Shown: positions 1 to 10,682 of the stretch, piece after piece
How the letters are laid out: every line of letters begins with the position of its first letter
How positions within the stretch are numbered: the first letter of the stretch is position 1
Source of the DNA: Incurvaria masculella
Taxonomy: Eukaryota; Arthropoda; Insecta; Lepidoptera; Incurvariidae
Assembly: GCA_946894095.1 (NCBI GenBank)
Contig: OX335660.1
Location: 2,981,001-3,045,000 of the forward strand
Direction of reading: 5' to 3'
Length of the DNA stretch: 64,000 nt
Made by a program: the position numbers and the translations under genes
Notes under the pieces: model-generated
What the model was told of the DNA's origin: nothing
What the model saw: the letters and a program-made list of their open reading frames with translations, nothing else
Database searches by the model: none

Positions 1-1
1 A

Positions 2-1552
2 CACATGGAAGAAAACACTGCACCAATATTTGTAAAACTTAGAAGGGTTCCCTATGCCCTTGTACAACAAGTTGAAGATGAACTGGACAGACTAGAGAAA
101 ACCGGAGTGATCGTTAAAGTAGAGAACGCAGAATGGGGCACGCCAATTGTTCCCATTGTTAAGCCTAATGGAAGTATTAGACTATGTGCCGATTACAAAG
201 TAACTGTAAATAAATACCTTAAAGACGAAAACTACCCGATGCCAAGAATTGAGGATATATTTGCACAAATGAATGGAGGAACGTTGTTTTGTACACTTGA
301 TCTTAGCCAAGCCTATTTACACATGGCTATGGATGAAGAAAGCTCTTATCTACAATCTCTTAGCACTCATAAAGGAATATATAAAGTACAAAGGCTAATG
401 TTTGGAGTGAAAGTGGCTCCGGCACTTTGGCAGAAATACATGGACAAACTATTACAAGGACTGAAAGGAGTACAGTGTTTCTTCGATGATATCATTATCG
501 CGGGATCAACGTATGAAGAAATAATTCAAAGACTGAAACTAGTGTTTCAAAAGATTCGAGAAAGTAATTTAAAATTGAACAAAGACAAGTGCAAATTTCT
601 ACAAAAAAGTATAAAATATCTCGGACATACAATTGATGAACACGGCATTCATAAGTCGAAAGAAAAAGTATCAGCTATTCAAAAAACAGTAAGACCAAAA
701 AATGCAAATGAACTACGTACTTTCATTGGTATGGCTAACTACTACAATAAATTCATACAAAATTTAGCAAGTCTGCTTAATCCACTGAACAAATTGCTAC
801 GAAAGAATCAGACATTTGACTGGACCAGTGATTGCGAATACAGTTTCAAAAAAGTTAAGTCTGAAATAGTAAGTGAACGACTTTTAGTTCATTTCAATCC
901 AGATTTGCCAATAATAATCGCTACAGATGCATCACCGGTGGGACTTGGAGCCGTTTTATCTCACAGATACCCAAACGGTTCTGATAAACCAATCGCATTT
1001 GCTTCAAGATCTCTGACGAAGAGCGAATCAAACTACAGCCAAATTGACAAAGAAGCTACAGCAATTTACTGGGGACTAAAAAAATTTTTTCAGTATTGTT
1101 ACGGTAGAAAGTTCATACTTGTGACTGACCACAACCCGCTTGTCACAATCTTTCATCAACACAAAACACTACCGGCACTCAGTACGATGCGACTATTTCA
1201 TTACGCTCACTTTTTATCGGGATTTGATTACACAATAGAGTACAGAAGGGGCTTAGACAATGCAAATGCAGATTTTTTATCAAGATTCCCAGTAGAACCT
1301 GCCCCGAGAAAAAATGCCGATGCACATTACATATTTCAGGCAAACCAACTAGATGTTTTACCATTTACAAGAAACAGAATTGCTGCAGAAACTAATAAAG
1401 ATCCAAAATTGAATAACCTGCTGACCGCGCTTAAAATGGGACAAAGCATAAAACGGTATGGATTTAGAGAGGACGAAGTAACCTTACAAGATGATTGCCT
1501 ATTTCGACGCTGCGCCGGCGCTGCTCAAACTACGGGGGGAGCTGTTGTGTGA
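2..1552 (+). CDS. Ty3/gypsy-type retrotransposon pol fragment (reverse transcriptase - RNase H)
   Basis: Partial Pol polyprotein whose reading frame is open at the left window edge. Numbering from the ATG at 5, the reverse-transcriptase fingers and palm run over about residues 1-250, with the first catalytic Asp in LDLSQAY (D99) and the catalytic pair in FFDDIII (D161/D162), a variant of the usual YxDD. A tether follows, then an RNase H domain with ATDAS (D308), E350, TDHNPL (D375) and NADFLSR (D423). These are hallmark Ty3/gypsy motifs in the normal order. The integrase that should follow is absent: the frame runs into unrelated residues after LFRR and stops at 1552. Gag, protease and LTRs are not visible; any upstream part lies outside the window. 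The catalytic residues are intact, but the copy cannot be autonomous as seen here. No env gene is present. Confidence 0.93.
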   Translation, partial: HMEENTAPIFVKLRRVPYALVQQVEDELDRLEKTGVIVKVENAEWGTPIVPIVKPNGSIRLCADYKVTVNKYLKDENYPMPRIEDIFAQMNGGTLFCTLDLSQAYLHMAMDEESSYLQSLSTHKGIYKVQRLMFGVKVAPALWQKYMDKLLQGLKGVQCFFDDIIIAGSTYEEIIQRLKLVFQKIRESNLKLNKDKCKFLQKSIKYLGHTIDEHGIHKSKEKVSAIQKTVRPKNANELRTFIGMANYYNKFIQNLASLLNPLNKLLRKNQTFDWTSDCEYSFKKVKSEIVSERLLVHFNPDLPIIIATDASPVGLGAVLSHRYPNGSDKPIAFASRSLTKSESNYSQIDKEATAIYWGLKKFFQYCYGRKFILVTDHNPLVTIFHQHKTLPALSTMRLFHYAHFLSGFDYTIEYRRGLDNANADFLSRFPVEPAPRKNADAHYIFQANQLDVLPFTRNRIAAETNKDPKLNNLLTALKMGQSIKRYGFREDEVTLQDDCLFRRCAGAAQTTGGAVV

Positions 1553-2033
1553 TGCCATGCAATATTAAGAAGAATAATCTTTCTGTCAGTTGTCAACACA
1601 TTTAATATGAAAATACAATGGTGCTTTTCTAAGCAGATATTTTACTTCTAAAATAACTACACAACACAGTTGACTTCAACTTGCGCTTGCATTCTTAGAT
1701 TAGATAGATATTCTTAGATAGATATGTACACACATATATCATTATATCGGTGATTTTAACGATATGTATCTGCAGCAGTGAATCCATATAACATAAAATA
1801 AAGTAACATAATACGATAAACAATCAAATGTTCGCTCTTTTAGAGAAAAAAAATCAAGATTACTCCATAACTTTTGACATTCAGTTACCTAGTCGTTCGA
1901 TGTTTTGAATGAAACATTTTGTTTGCATGGAGCACTAAGTCAGCCGAATTCAAAAAACGTACAGAAACCGACACATTTTCTAAAAAATGTCAACATAAGT
2001 CAACGACCCCAAGTCAATGGCTGATCCATTTCT
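1553..2033. other. No gene seen; AT-rich
   Basis: AT-rich sequence after the retrotransposon fragment, with a short TAGATA-rich stretch near 1695-1725. No open frame or recognisable repeat boundary was found. The first bases after 1552 could be decayed integrase-linker sequence, but I cannot show it. Confidence 0.4.
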
Positions 2034-2257
2034 GCAGGTCTATTCCTGGCATTCAGTAATCAGGAATCGGGAATCCTGAGTCTAGAAAACCGCTTTTGTA
2101 GCGGTTTCCAAAGCGTTTTTATTGGCGTAAATATTCCGGAGCATCGTTTTTTTAATCAACCGAGGTTTTCCATAGAAAAACTCGCTTTGAAAATCGCTAT
2201 AAAAGCGGTTTTCTAGACTAAGGATTTCTGATTACTGAATGCCAGGAATAGACCTGC
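2034..2257. mobile_element. MITE family M, copy 1
   Basis: Foldback element of 224 bp. The left end GCAGGTCTATTCCTGGCATT is mirrored by the right end, and the complementarity continues through CAGGAATC...AAAACCGCTTTT, giving terminal inverted repeats of about 60 bp. Two further copies lie at 5672-6187 and 49332-49540. It has no coding capacity, so it is presumably moved by a transposase encoded elsewhere. No convincing target duplication is visible for this copy. Confidence 0.75.
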
Positions 2258-2446
2258 TGATCGGACTTCAGACTTATGGGGTGACTCGACCAACTCTGCA
2301 TTTAGGCGCTGCCTTAAGTAAATACAGCCCTCAATCTATTGGTCCGGCACATACTTAGGGATAAAGAAGAGAGTTATATCTGACCTACCACAATATCGAT
2401 CAAGTTGTTTAATTTGTTGGGCGTCAATTTTTATCTACTTATAGAC

Positions 2447-2993
2447 TTGGAGGTCGCGACAAAAATGGTAACGATAACGTAAACTGAAACTGGGTTCACA
2501 GGATAAAGACCAACCCTCTGAAGCTAAATGTGTCGGTCTGCCTGTTCCAAGTGGTTGCATTACGTAGATAAGGCGACTGAAAAAGTAATTTTGGTGACAA
2601 AAAATAAATATGATAAGGTAAATGGCTGCAAATAACAAAGCATGAACGTATCAGTACATACTTGCTTAGTAATACCAAAAACTGAACAAATATTTGGTTG
2701 CATTTCGTAGTTATAGGCGATTTAGGTTACTGAAATAACTTCAGGTATATTTAAGTATTTAATTAAAAACCCGACTGGTTATTGTTGCATATTTAATAGG
2801 TATCAATGTTACTAGACAGTCAGTACATTCATTGGTAGGTACATACCAACATCGATTTTATATAGCAAATCTAGATAACGCAACCATTTGGCGCAGACAG
2901 ACCGACATATTTAGCATCAGAGGGTTGGTGTCTAATATGTGAACCCAGATTCAGCCATTTACCTTATCGTGACCAAAAATGTCGTGACCTCCC
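2447..2993. repeat. Diverged inverted repeat / foldback element
   Basis: The arm at 2447-2569 (ACCAACCCTCTGAAGCTAAA, TGTCGGTCTG) matches the reverse complement of 2871-2992 over about 120 bp with roughly 20% mismatch and small gaps. A spacer of about 300 bp separates them and holds a partial third copy of the GATAAGGTAAATGGCTG motif near 2610. The layout suggests an old foldback transposon or two inverted insertions of one repeat. Confidence 0.55.
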
Positions 2994-3712
2994 GGAATAT
3001 TACTCATTGTATGCCTGATTTGTGTTTTATGATGTTTGTTATAATATTCTTTCTTTTAGTTTTAAATGGTCGCATGTTTTAATCTTAAGTTAATGTTCAC
3101 TTTACTTATTCACATACCTAAATTATGTTGTTAAATCTAATGGGTGGCCAGGAAGAGGCCCATCAGATGAAACTAACACTTGTACAATTATATTAAATCT
3201 ACCCTAAGAATTTGTGTATACGAATAATCAAATAAACAGTTTATTATTTATAATCAGAATAATGAATTTAAAAATACTTAAAACGGAACCTCGCTTCACC
3301 TGACCTGCACGGGCAGACCGCCAATATAGTTTGCTTTGTGACGGCACATTAGTGGCGGTACACGTTATTAATGGAGAAGTTTCACACTGTACAGGCAAGT
3401 CAGGGTAAGTGTGCACAATGCGAGGCTACAAGGACGCTCGTTACTTTATAAAAATAGCGTGCGGCAGTCTTCCTATTAAGAGTCGCCGGACTTCTACTTT
3501 CGATCGGCCAGGTTTTAATGTCCTCTGTATCGAGCATACATACTTGACCGGGTACCGAACACGGTACTACCAATTTATTTCTATTTAATTTTGTACAACT
3601 GCTAACTATGTACATGACAATCGACACAATTTGGTATCGTTTTTTTTTACATATATATATTCTCTGACATGGGTACTACATTGCAGTTGATATTGCATTG
3701 TATCAAAAATGA
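2994..3712. other. No gene seen
   Basis: Unique-looking sequence. A moderately GC-richer block at about 3290-3560 has no motif or frame I can assign. Confidence 0.35.
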
Positions 3713-4018
3713 CGATGGCTTTTTACACCTGAATAATTTAGATCATAATTCCTAGACTTAGAATAAGATGTCATTATCGTAGTCAAGAGTTTGGTCTTCA
3801 CCGATGTATGTAATGTTCTTATTATGATGTTCTCTCTGAGCAGTAGTAATCAATCAATCACTGTTAACTAGTTTGTAAGTATCAATTGTAAAAAAAAAAT
3901 ACAATGACCACTCTGACGAAGTTTCTTGTCGGCTCTAATTCGCCAGAAGTAATCGAAAAATGACGAATCCGAGTGTGCAATATACATCTAATAGAGGAAA
4001 TAAAGAAACTGAAACTAA
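3713..4018 (+). mobile_element. LINE 3' end, family E2, copy 1
   Basis: Matches 26885-27216 over its whole length. Shared blocks are GATGGCTTTTTACACCTGAA, CAATCAATCACTGT and AGTTTCTTGTCGGCTCT, with a final GGAAATAAAGAAACTGAAAC. The polyadenylation-like AATAAA followed by a simple tandem tail is typical of 5'-truncated non-LTR retrotransposon insertions. No reverse-transcriptase coding sequence remains. Confidence 0.6.
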
Positions 4019-4340
4019 GAATGCTCTTCGGAGCTGCATAATACCATCCTCGGTCCTCATTATACCATCGCACAACAGCGATGGTATAACGCGAAACAGG
4101 CCGGGCACCCATAAACTAGTCACATCGCTCCCGTAAAAACCCAACGATCCTGTAAATACTTTATTCATACAGTCGGTATCAGTGAATAGTAGTCCCTCTC
4201 CTAAACTCCCACATCAAACGTAACTGCTCTCTGAGCTCTAGACCTCGCGAGTCTGTCTTTTTGAATTTTTTAAAAAAGGTGAAAACATTTCCAAAAATTG
4301 CGCCATTTAAACATTCTATATAAGTTATCGAAACTGCCCA

Positions 4341-4424
4341 CGAAATTTCAAGAGAATCGGTTGAGAAATGCGACCTGTAGACGAGTATCCCCGGACATAC
4401 GAAAGCATTTTTTCCCAATCTGAA
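4341..4424 (+). repeat. Dispersed repeat fragment (pairs with 7938-8022)
   Basis: Shares GAGAATCG, GAAATGCGACCTGTAGA, GGACATACGAAAGCATTTTT and CCCAA(T/G)CTGAAA with 7938-8022. The class is unknown; it is a piece of a dispersed element. Confidence 0.5.
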
Positions 4425-4454
4425 ATGGCTACACCTCACTCGAGGTGTAGCCAT
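4425..4454. repeat. Perfect short hairpin
   Basis: ATGGCTACACCTC and its exact reverse complement are separated by 4 bases, a 13-bp stem. It lies directly at the end of the dispersed repeat fragment and may be the terminal hairpin of that element. Confidence 0.6.
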
Positions 4455-4488
4455 CTCATCTTCGCTCGGTCAATTAATTCTGTTTTTA

Positions 4489-4556
4489 TTTTTTTTATGT
4501 AACTGAACATAGATGGCCAATGTACACCCACTGTTATAATATTAACCCAACCCATG
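4489..4556 (-). mobile_element. SINE family B fragment (3' end)
   Basis: T-run followed by ATGTAACTGAACATAGATGG and TATAATATTA-CCCAACCCA, the diverged 3' end of the family B body. Its inner edge runs into a second hairpin (4543-4569, TAACCCAACCCA with a 3-base loop), so the copy was truncated at, or refolded into, an inverted duplication. Confidence 0.55.
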
Positions 4557-4593
4557 GTGGGTTGGGTTACAAGAACTACTAATATACGGTACT

Positions 4594-4862
4594 GTTATGT
4601 ATAATCGACCGTGAAGCAAGGACACATTAATTAAAGAAAGATCCCTGTAAAAAATACTACCTTACGAATATACTGCAAGGCTGGACCCGAACCAGCAAAA
4701 CATACCATTCGCGGGTATTGCATCTAAACAATTTCGCCACCTGCTTGCTCTATACCCATAATTTGGGTACCCATAATTCTCCTGGACTGTAGGAGAATCT
4801 CAAACGATGGGTTTCAAATAATGTGTCCTACATGTCACATTACTTGGAATAAGTCGCTTATG
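4594..4862 (-). mobile_element. tRNA-headed SINE family D, copy 1
   Basis: On the minus strand it contains a TGGCGAAATTG A-box-like element and GGTTCGGGTCC, a good B box, in the spacing of a tRNA-type internal RNA polymerase III promoter. The rest matches the copy at 27886-28197 (AACCAGCAAAACATACC, CGCGGGTATTGC, ATACCCATAATTTGG). The right end CATGTCACATTACTTGGAAT is the inverted counterpart of the left end seen in the copy at 45341. No target duplication is clear here. Confidence 0.6.
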
Positions 4863-5671
4863 CTGAGTAACCACTGAAAATAAAGAAAGGAGACGGGGCA
4901 AGCGCTCGATATAGCGTCTCCGCCACCGTATAGTCAAAGTGGCCATATAATTGTATAGGGTTCCGGCGGCGCGTCGTATCCCACATTGTCAAAACATCGG
5001 ACGGGATTTACCCTACCCACTGCTGACAAGCTGACAACCAATAGGGGCCCTAGTTTGACATGTAATCTCTTTTATTTTCAGGTATATTTGATAAATTTCT
5101 GGTGTTAATTATAATTTCTTAATTGTTCATTGATATACATATAATATTAAATTACTTTCTTTATTTGATCTATGTATTTTTACGTTTCTGAGATGTTAAA
5201 ACTTATTTAAGTGTGCATGTAAAAATGTCATACCTCTTGCATAATTTTAGTTTTAAGGTACTTACACATTTTAGGCATAAGCTCTTCTTTTTCTTACTCT
5301 GTGGCAACTGTGGTTGCATGTAGATATTTGTACTTTTATTATGTTTTGTTTATTGATCTATATGTGTTTGGATGTCCCCAAATAAATTTAAAAAAAAATC
5401 TGAACCACGATCGACGAATCTTTCGATCGGTTCAAACAACATGCACCAGCACAAATTCAGTAAAACCGATTGTATTATTTTTCAACAAAATCGCTTAGCG
5501 TTTAAGACGACCATAAACCAGCACTAAGATTTGCCACTGCACAAACTCGGTTCATGGCAAATGTGTTCGTAAACACAGCGATATATGTACAAACTTAGTC
5601 GCAATGAATAGGCTTCTATAGCCGACGTTAGGGGTGAATCACTTCCGCCTGATTCCATTCAGTAACGAACA
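4863..5671. other. No gene seen
   Basis: Contains a GC-rich stretch at 4890-5050 with a small GGAGACG/CGTCTCC hairpin near 4890-4921, then AT-rich sequence. The short open frame near 5301-5498 has no recognisable similarity. Confidence 0.35.
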
Positions 5672-6187
5672 GCCGGCCTATTCCTGGAATTCCGTAATCA
5701 GGAATCAGGAATCCTGAGTCTAGAAAACCGTATTTAAAGCGGTTTTCAAAGCGATGATTTTGACGAAAAACCTTGGTTAAATATAAATACTATGCTCCAG
5801 AATCTTTTCGTCAAGAAAAACCGGCCAAGTGCGAGTCGGACTCGCACACGAAGGGTTCCGTACCATCAACACCAAAATATCACGTTTTTTGTATGGGACC
5901 CCCCATTAATTTTTATTATTTTTTGATTTTAACTATTTGTTGTTGTAGCGGCAAAATAAATACACACTCTGTGAAAATTACAGCTGCCTACCTATTACGG
6001 TTCGTGAGATAGAGCCCTGTGACAGACGGATGGACGGACGGACGGACAGCGGAGGCTTAGTAATAGGGTTCCGTTTTCACCCTTTGGGTACGGAACCCTA
6101 AAAACGCTTTGAAAACCGCTATAAAAGCGGGTTTTCTAGTCTCAGGATTCCTGATTCCCGATTACGGAATTTCAGTAATAGGCATGC
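5672..6187. mobile_element. MITE family M, copy 2, interrupted by an A element
   Basis: Same terminal arms as the copy at 2034-2257 (GGCCTATTCCTGGAATTCCG at the left, inverted at the right). It is flanked by the direct repeat CGAACA at 5666-5671 and 6188-6193, a likely 6-bp target duplication. Its middle is split by a complete family A element (5816-6104). Confidence 0.75.
5816..6104 (+). mobile_element. Family A short interspersed element, nested in M
   Basis: Complete copy, from CCGGCCAAGTGCGAGTCGGA to GGGTACGGAACCCTAAAA, with the internal (GACG)n tract near 6027-6050. AAAAA lies on both sides and may be the target duplication. Family A has no open frame. The ends carry inverted GGTTCCGTACC/GGTACGGAACC motifs and a palindrome GTGCGAGTCGGACTCGCAC. 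Whether it is a SINE or a DNA-transposon derivative I cannot decide from sequence alone. Confidence 0.8.
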
Positions 6188-6285
6188 CGAACATAGTAAA
6201 ACTAGTATTACCGAAGTAAACTTTGTATATATTTACTGGTGTAGTGTTTCATAACGAAAAGTAATTTTACTTTTACAAAACACCA

Positions 6286-6614
6286 TTTTTAGGGTTCCGT
6301 ACCCAAAGGGTGAAAACGGAACCCTATTACTAAGCCTCCGCTGTCCGCCCGTCCGTCCGTCCGTCCGTCCGTCCGTACGTCCGTCCGTCTGTCCGTCTCT
6401 CACAGGGCTGTATCTCAGTAACCGTAACAGGTAGACAGCTGAAATTTTCACAGAGTGTGTATTTATTTTGCCGCTACAACAACAAATAGGTAAGATAAAA
6501 AAATAATTAAAATTAAAGGGGGCTCCCATACAAAAAACGTGTTTTTTTGTTTTTTTTTACGATGGTACCGAACTCTTCGTGTGCGAGTCCAACTCGCACT
6601 TGGCCGGTTTTTTT
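6286..6614 (-). mobile_element. Family A element, full length
   Basis: Inverted relative to the copy 180 bp upstream. Begins TTTTTAGGGTTCCGTACCCA and ends CGCACTTGGCCGGTTTTTTT, with a (CCGT)n tract at about 6344-6395. Confidence 0.8.
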
Positions 6615-7937
6615 ATCCTAATGAATTGACGACTTGTGGTGATGCTCGGGGCGAAAGTATATAACTTTTCCGGTTATTTCTTTGAGATTTAAATCGAGAA
6701 GTAATCATAATATATAAACAATCCCAGCTTGTTCTTATTAATTTGAAAATTAATTAATTGAATCTTCCTTTTTTGCTTACATTTTTTTTCCCAACTTCCT
6801 TCTTCGGATGCTAATAAAGGCTAACGAGTCTTAGTGGAGTCATTTACATAATTTATCGTAAGCCCAATGAATTAATTTTGTCCGTGGCGTTAACGATTAC
6901 TCGGCATTTTTTTCATAAAACAAATTAGCATTTTTTGGTTTGTAATATGACCATTGTATCTGATCAGAAAATAATAGATTTATAACAATAAATATTTTTG
7001 TGAGACGTCAAATGGTTTATAAATTATACAGTTTCTTAAATAAATGTGAAATATTTCGGGTTTGCATGATGACGGAAAAGCTTTTAAATATTCTTCCCTT
7101 TTTTTTTTTTGTAGGGAACAAATTAACTTTTCAGGTAATCTGTATCAAGTGATAAAAACAATATTAAACCGACCCATGATTAACAAAATATGAGACTGAC
7201 CATAGGGGTATATGTAACTAAAATTATGTCGAAAACATCGCGTTTATAATCAATATAATCAATCATATGGGTTTTGATGCAGCTCATTAAATTTTATTTG
7301 TAAAAAAATCTATGCTACTTCTAATCAATTCAGGCTTTTATTTGCACGCAATTATTTCAAATATTCCCTTTTCAAAACTATTTCTTTAAAGCGTGAAAAA
7401 TATAAACATATACATTAAAATAGTGTGAAATACTCTACAATATGTTTTTATTCCCTCTACCACCCACGCGAAGAGTAAATTTCAGGGGTTTACATACTCT
7501 TAGTGGTCTATCCGACCGAGATTAGAGGCGTTGAGGTAGCCGGCCCCCCGAACAAGCCACTGCTCGTAAACTAAGCGGTAAGCGGGGGTCAAAGAATTTA
7601 TGGGGCCCGGTTTATTCCCCGGCAGCCTCCATTTAGGGATATGACGTAGTCTACCGAAGGAAACAAACATGTTTTTCAAAATTTCTGCCGAGTGCTTGAA
7701 GAATTTTCAGACTTTTTACGACTGATTACATTGTTCTTACATTATTGGTTGACATTACTGTTGATATTTTCCCTAATTTAAATCCAATTTCTTTCTAAAT
7801 AGAGTTGAAATTTAGGTTTATATTGAATCAGCAGGTAATTAGAAATAAATAAAAGTCTTTCAAAATTAAAGTTTTGTAAAAGTTTTCCTAAAATCTAAAT
7901 CGACAAAAAATCCGTATAATTGTCAAACCTGATCACT
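6615..7937. other. No gene seen; AT-rich
   Basis: Long AT-rich stretch with no usable open frame. A GC-richer block at about 7480-7630 looks like a fragment of something more complex, but I cannot assign it. Confidence 0.35.
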
Positions 7938-8022
7938 AAATATCACGAGAATCGATAAAGAAATGCGACCTGTAGAGGAGAACAGCCGTACATACGAAAG
8001 CATTTTTGCCCAAGCTGAAACG
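7938..8022 (+). repeat. Dispersed repeat fragment (pairs with 4341-4424)
   Basis: Shares GAAATGCGACCTGTAGA and CATACGAAAGCATTTTT with the copy at 4341-4424. Confidence 0.5.
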
Positions 8023-8370
8023 GAGACGTCGGAGACGATAAATAATTTTCCTAGACAAGCCTACGAAAGCTGAAACCTTCAAATTTACCCAATATCCTTC
8101 CGACTGACATTATTCGACTTTAGATTGAGTCGCGTGTTTGCAGACTTGCTCCGGTGGAGTTTGATTCGATCGTGATTAGATCCGTTTCCTGCTGCACCGG
8201 AAATGGCACTTCCTGGGGCGTCAATCGAGAACCGGAAGTAGATGTGCAAACCCCATGCATAAACATTAAGACGCAATGCTCCATGCTCATAGGCGTACAT
8301 AAAAAAAGGCTAGTATTTACTCCAAAAAGAGACGGAATTCCAAACAGGACGATAGACAAAAGAGATCCGA

Positions 8371-8773
8371 TTTTTCCGACATGGATGGCTAATACCACAC
8401 AACTACTCTTATTGTATTAGCCGAATACATCAAATTCCCGAAGGAATTAGGTACCATTCCAGGACCTTCCCTTTATGAGCACGGCTGCACTGAACTGGAT
8501 GGAAAACACAGACAATTTTCATTGTCGCTTTGACCATCTTTTTATCCAATACGATAGTACCAACCCGGGCGCGCTTAACCTACCACCTAGTAGGTTAAGG
8601 GGACCTACAGTTTTACATGGGCTCCAAACCATGGAATAGCTCGCATTCGTAAAGAAATGCACTTATCCAACTCAGAAAGAGAAAGAAAGTGATGCATGAC
8701 CGAGGCGAAAATTTGCACCCGTAACCTCTCGCAAGAAAGGCAAGTCCTCTAGCCCCTACACCACGAGCCGACC
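8371..8773 (-). mobile_element. SINE family B, tRNA-headed, near full length
   Basis: On the minus strand: tRNA-like head (CTCGTGGTGTAGGGGCTAGA as A-box region, then a weak B box), the linker CTTTCTCTTTCTGAGTTGG, and the family body (ACTGTAGGTCCCC, TAGGTGGTA, AACCCGG, AAGGTCCTGG, GCCATCCATGTC). The 3' end is eroded (CGGAAAAA). Open frames inside it are not conserved genes. Confidence 0.75.
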
Positions 8774-9120
8774 GTAAACCAGACCGCCAGGTTTAGTAGA
8801 CGTGGGTTAGCCCGGAATGCATCGTAACTGTAAACTGACTAGGTAGGATTTGGGTTCTTTATATTACAGATACACAGAACATTTCACGGAACCTATGCAT
8901 TTTCCGCTCAACTTGTAATATCGAACGCAGACAAAAGGCACAGCCATCGAGTAAGAGGCAAACGACGAAACACAGGACGCCATTTAGTGCTTCGAACGTT
9001 CGATGTTGCCCATCCTAAATTCATAAGCATTCAGAATTGACTAACCGGCGCTAACGTCAGTGCATTGTCACTCAGTGACAGTTCATTACGTAATTGTATA
9101 TCTAACTTTGTTTTATCTTT
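8774..9120. other. No gene seen
   Basis: No recognisable repeat or coding signal. Confidence 0.3.
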
Positions 9121-9216
9121 GACTAGCTGCGGTACTCGGCTCCGCTCGGGTCCAAATCGTTTTGGACTGATGTTGAGCTGAATTATTTCCTAGGTAAAAA
9201 GTAGCCCAAAGGCCAG
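9121..9216 (+). repeat. ACTAGCTG-type dispersed repeat fragment
   Basis: Begins GACTAGCTGCGGTACTCGGC, resembling 51520-51640 (ACTAGCTGCGGAACCCGATT). The class is unknown; sequences of this type recur in lepidopteran genomes. Confidence 0.4.
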
Positions 9217-10554
9217 TATGGCCAAAAAAGTAAGTAAAGGATTTTATTTGATTCGATTTGACTAAATACTGGCTACGCTGCCGTTATAGAGGTAACTTTC
9301 GCTCTTATTTCTCATTAGCTTCATCATTTCTCGCTCGCAAATCGGTGACGGAAACCGTCCTCTGTTCGGCGAAAATGGCGAAACAACGATCGATTTATGG
9401 TTTTTACTAGCAATAGCTGCGAGACAGGATATTAATTTTTCCGTCACCATCCGTCGCATGGCGTGCGCTCGCGGGCGCTAACGCGAGATTGGTGGGCGCG
9501 GTACGAGCGAATACATTCTCGCAGCGCTGAAATTGCAGGCTGTAAGTCATAGTGGCACAATTTTGTGAATTTTCGTGACGTGAGATTCGAGGGTCTTAGG
9601 CCTAAGTGCACGAAGCCTCGTCCAATGTTATCCGTTACGATTACATTTAAAGATTTATGTGCCAGGCGTCAGAACACATAGTCCCTCGAAACAATCGGCA
9701 AAAATGTTTACAGTATGGCAACTCTCACCACCGCCTGAGCTGACATAGTACTGTCCTTCTCCCGCAGAATATAATCAGAAAGGGACATGGACAATTGAAG
9801 CACCATCTAGCGTTAAAACATACAAAACAGTTGCTCTTGGAGCCGCGGGGAGGCGCTACTAGCGCCCAATATGTCGGCTTGCTAACAGCTGTTGGCAGCA
9901 CCACAGATTACATATATATTTTGCGCCGAAATGTTTAATCTGTGGCACCGAGTGCCAGGCTAATAATTATGGAAAACAAAGCATTGTATTCCATTAATGG
10001 CGACGTTTGCCCATTATGTAAGGTCCAATAAGACTACAAGAATTTAAAAATAGTGACTTTTGATACTTTGAATTTTTATTTAATTGTGATTTTGCCGGTG
10101 ATCAATAGGTCGGGAGTGGTTACGATTAGCTGTTAACATCAGCAATCAACGTAATGATTAAGTTTTGTGCAACGCAAATTTTGACTGATTAGGCTTTAAT
10201 CATACGTTGACGGTGATGTTGACGTGCACGACAGTACGTGCAACCGGGCCTGAGTTTTGCATCTCGAATATTGGTGCATAGCATTTGACCCTGAAACGAT
10301 CCACGCAATTGTATTCATACGCTGAACATTCATTTGTGCATATCATTTTATATACATAAAGGAGGTATTAATTTTGGACATTTTTCGTGTTAGTAACATA
10401 TAAAAAAATACTTACAAACCTTGAAGATGTTTATTTTGTAGCAGACTTATCTGTTTTATATATTTGTCGTTTTGTTTATAGATTTTCAACTCTTTCCTTA
10501 CCTGAAAGAAAAGAAATATAAACATTAGAAAACTGAATATTGTGCATATGGGTA
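9217..10554. other. No gene seen; GC-richer blocks
   Basis: GC-richer stretches at about 9440-9540 and 9700-9960. A CCACAGATTA/TAATCTGTGG inverted pair at about 9901-9945 could form a loop. No open frame looks coding. Confidence 0.35.
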
Positions 10555-10680
10555 ATGAATATGATTTTTTAATTTGAGGTTCAGCAATATCTACATTTGA
10601 AGCATTGCATTCATATTTAGAAAATAATCTGAAAAAGTATTGGTCGTGACATTCGTCGGATGCAGGACGTTGCTTCCGAC
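10555..10680 (+). repeat. Family F fragment
   Basis: Contains ATCTACATTTGAAGCATTGC and AATAATCTGAAAAAGTATT, shared with the foldback element at 62519-62940 and, more distantly, with 36985-37065. It abuts the truncated LINE that follows, so it may be the target into which the LINE integrated. Confidence 0.45.
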
Positions 10681-10682
10681 CA

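Noticed and set aside
2..1552. Endogenous retrovirus or errantivirus
   Set aside because: Only RT and RNase H are present, with no envelope gene or LTR; a plain Ty3/gypsy fragment is the supported call.
6233..6529. Frame with DGRTDGRT repeats (also 48693-49085)
   Set aside because: Translation of the (CCGT)n microsatellite inside family A elements; not conserved as protein.
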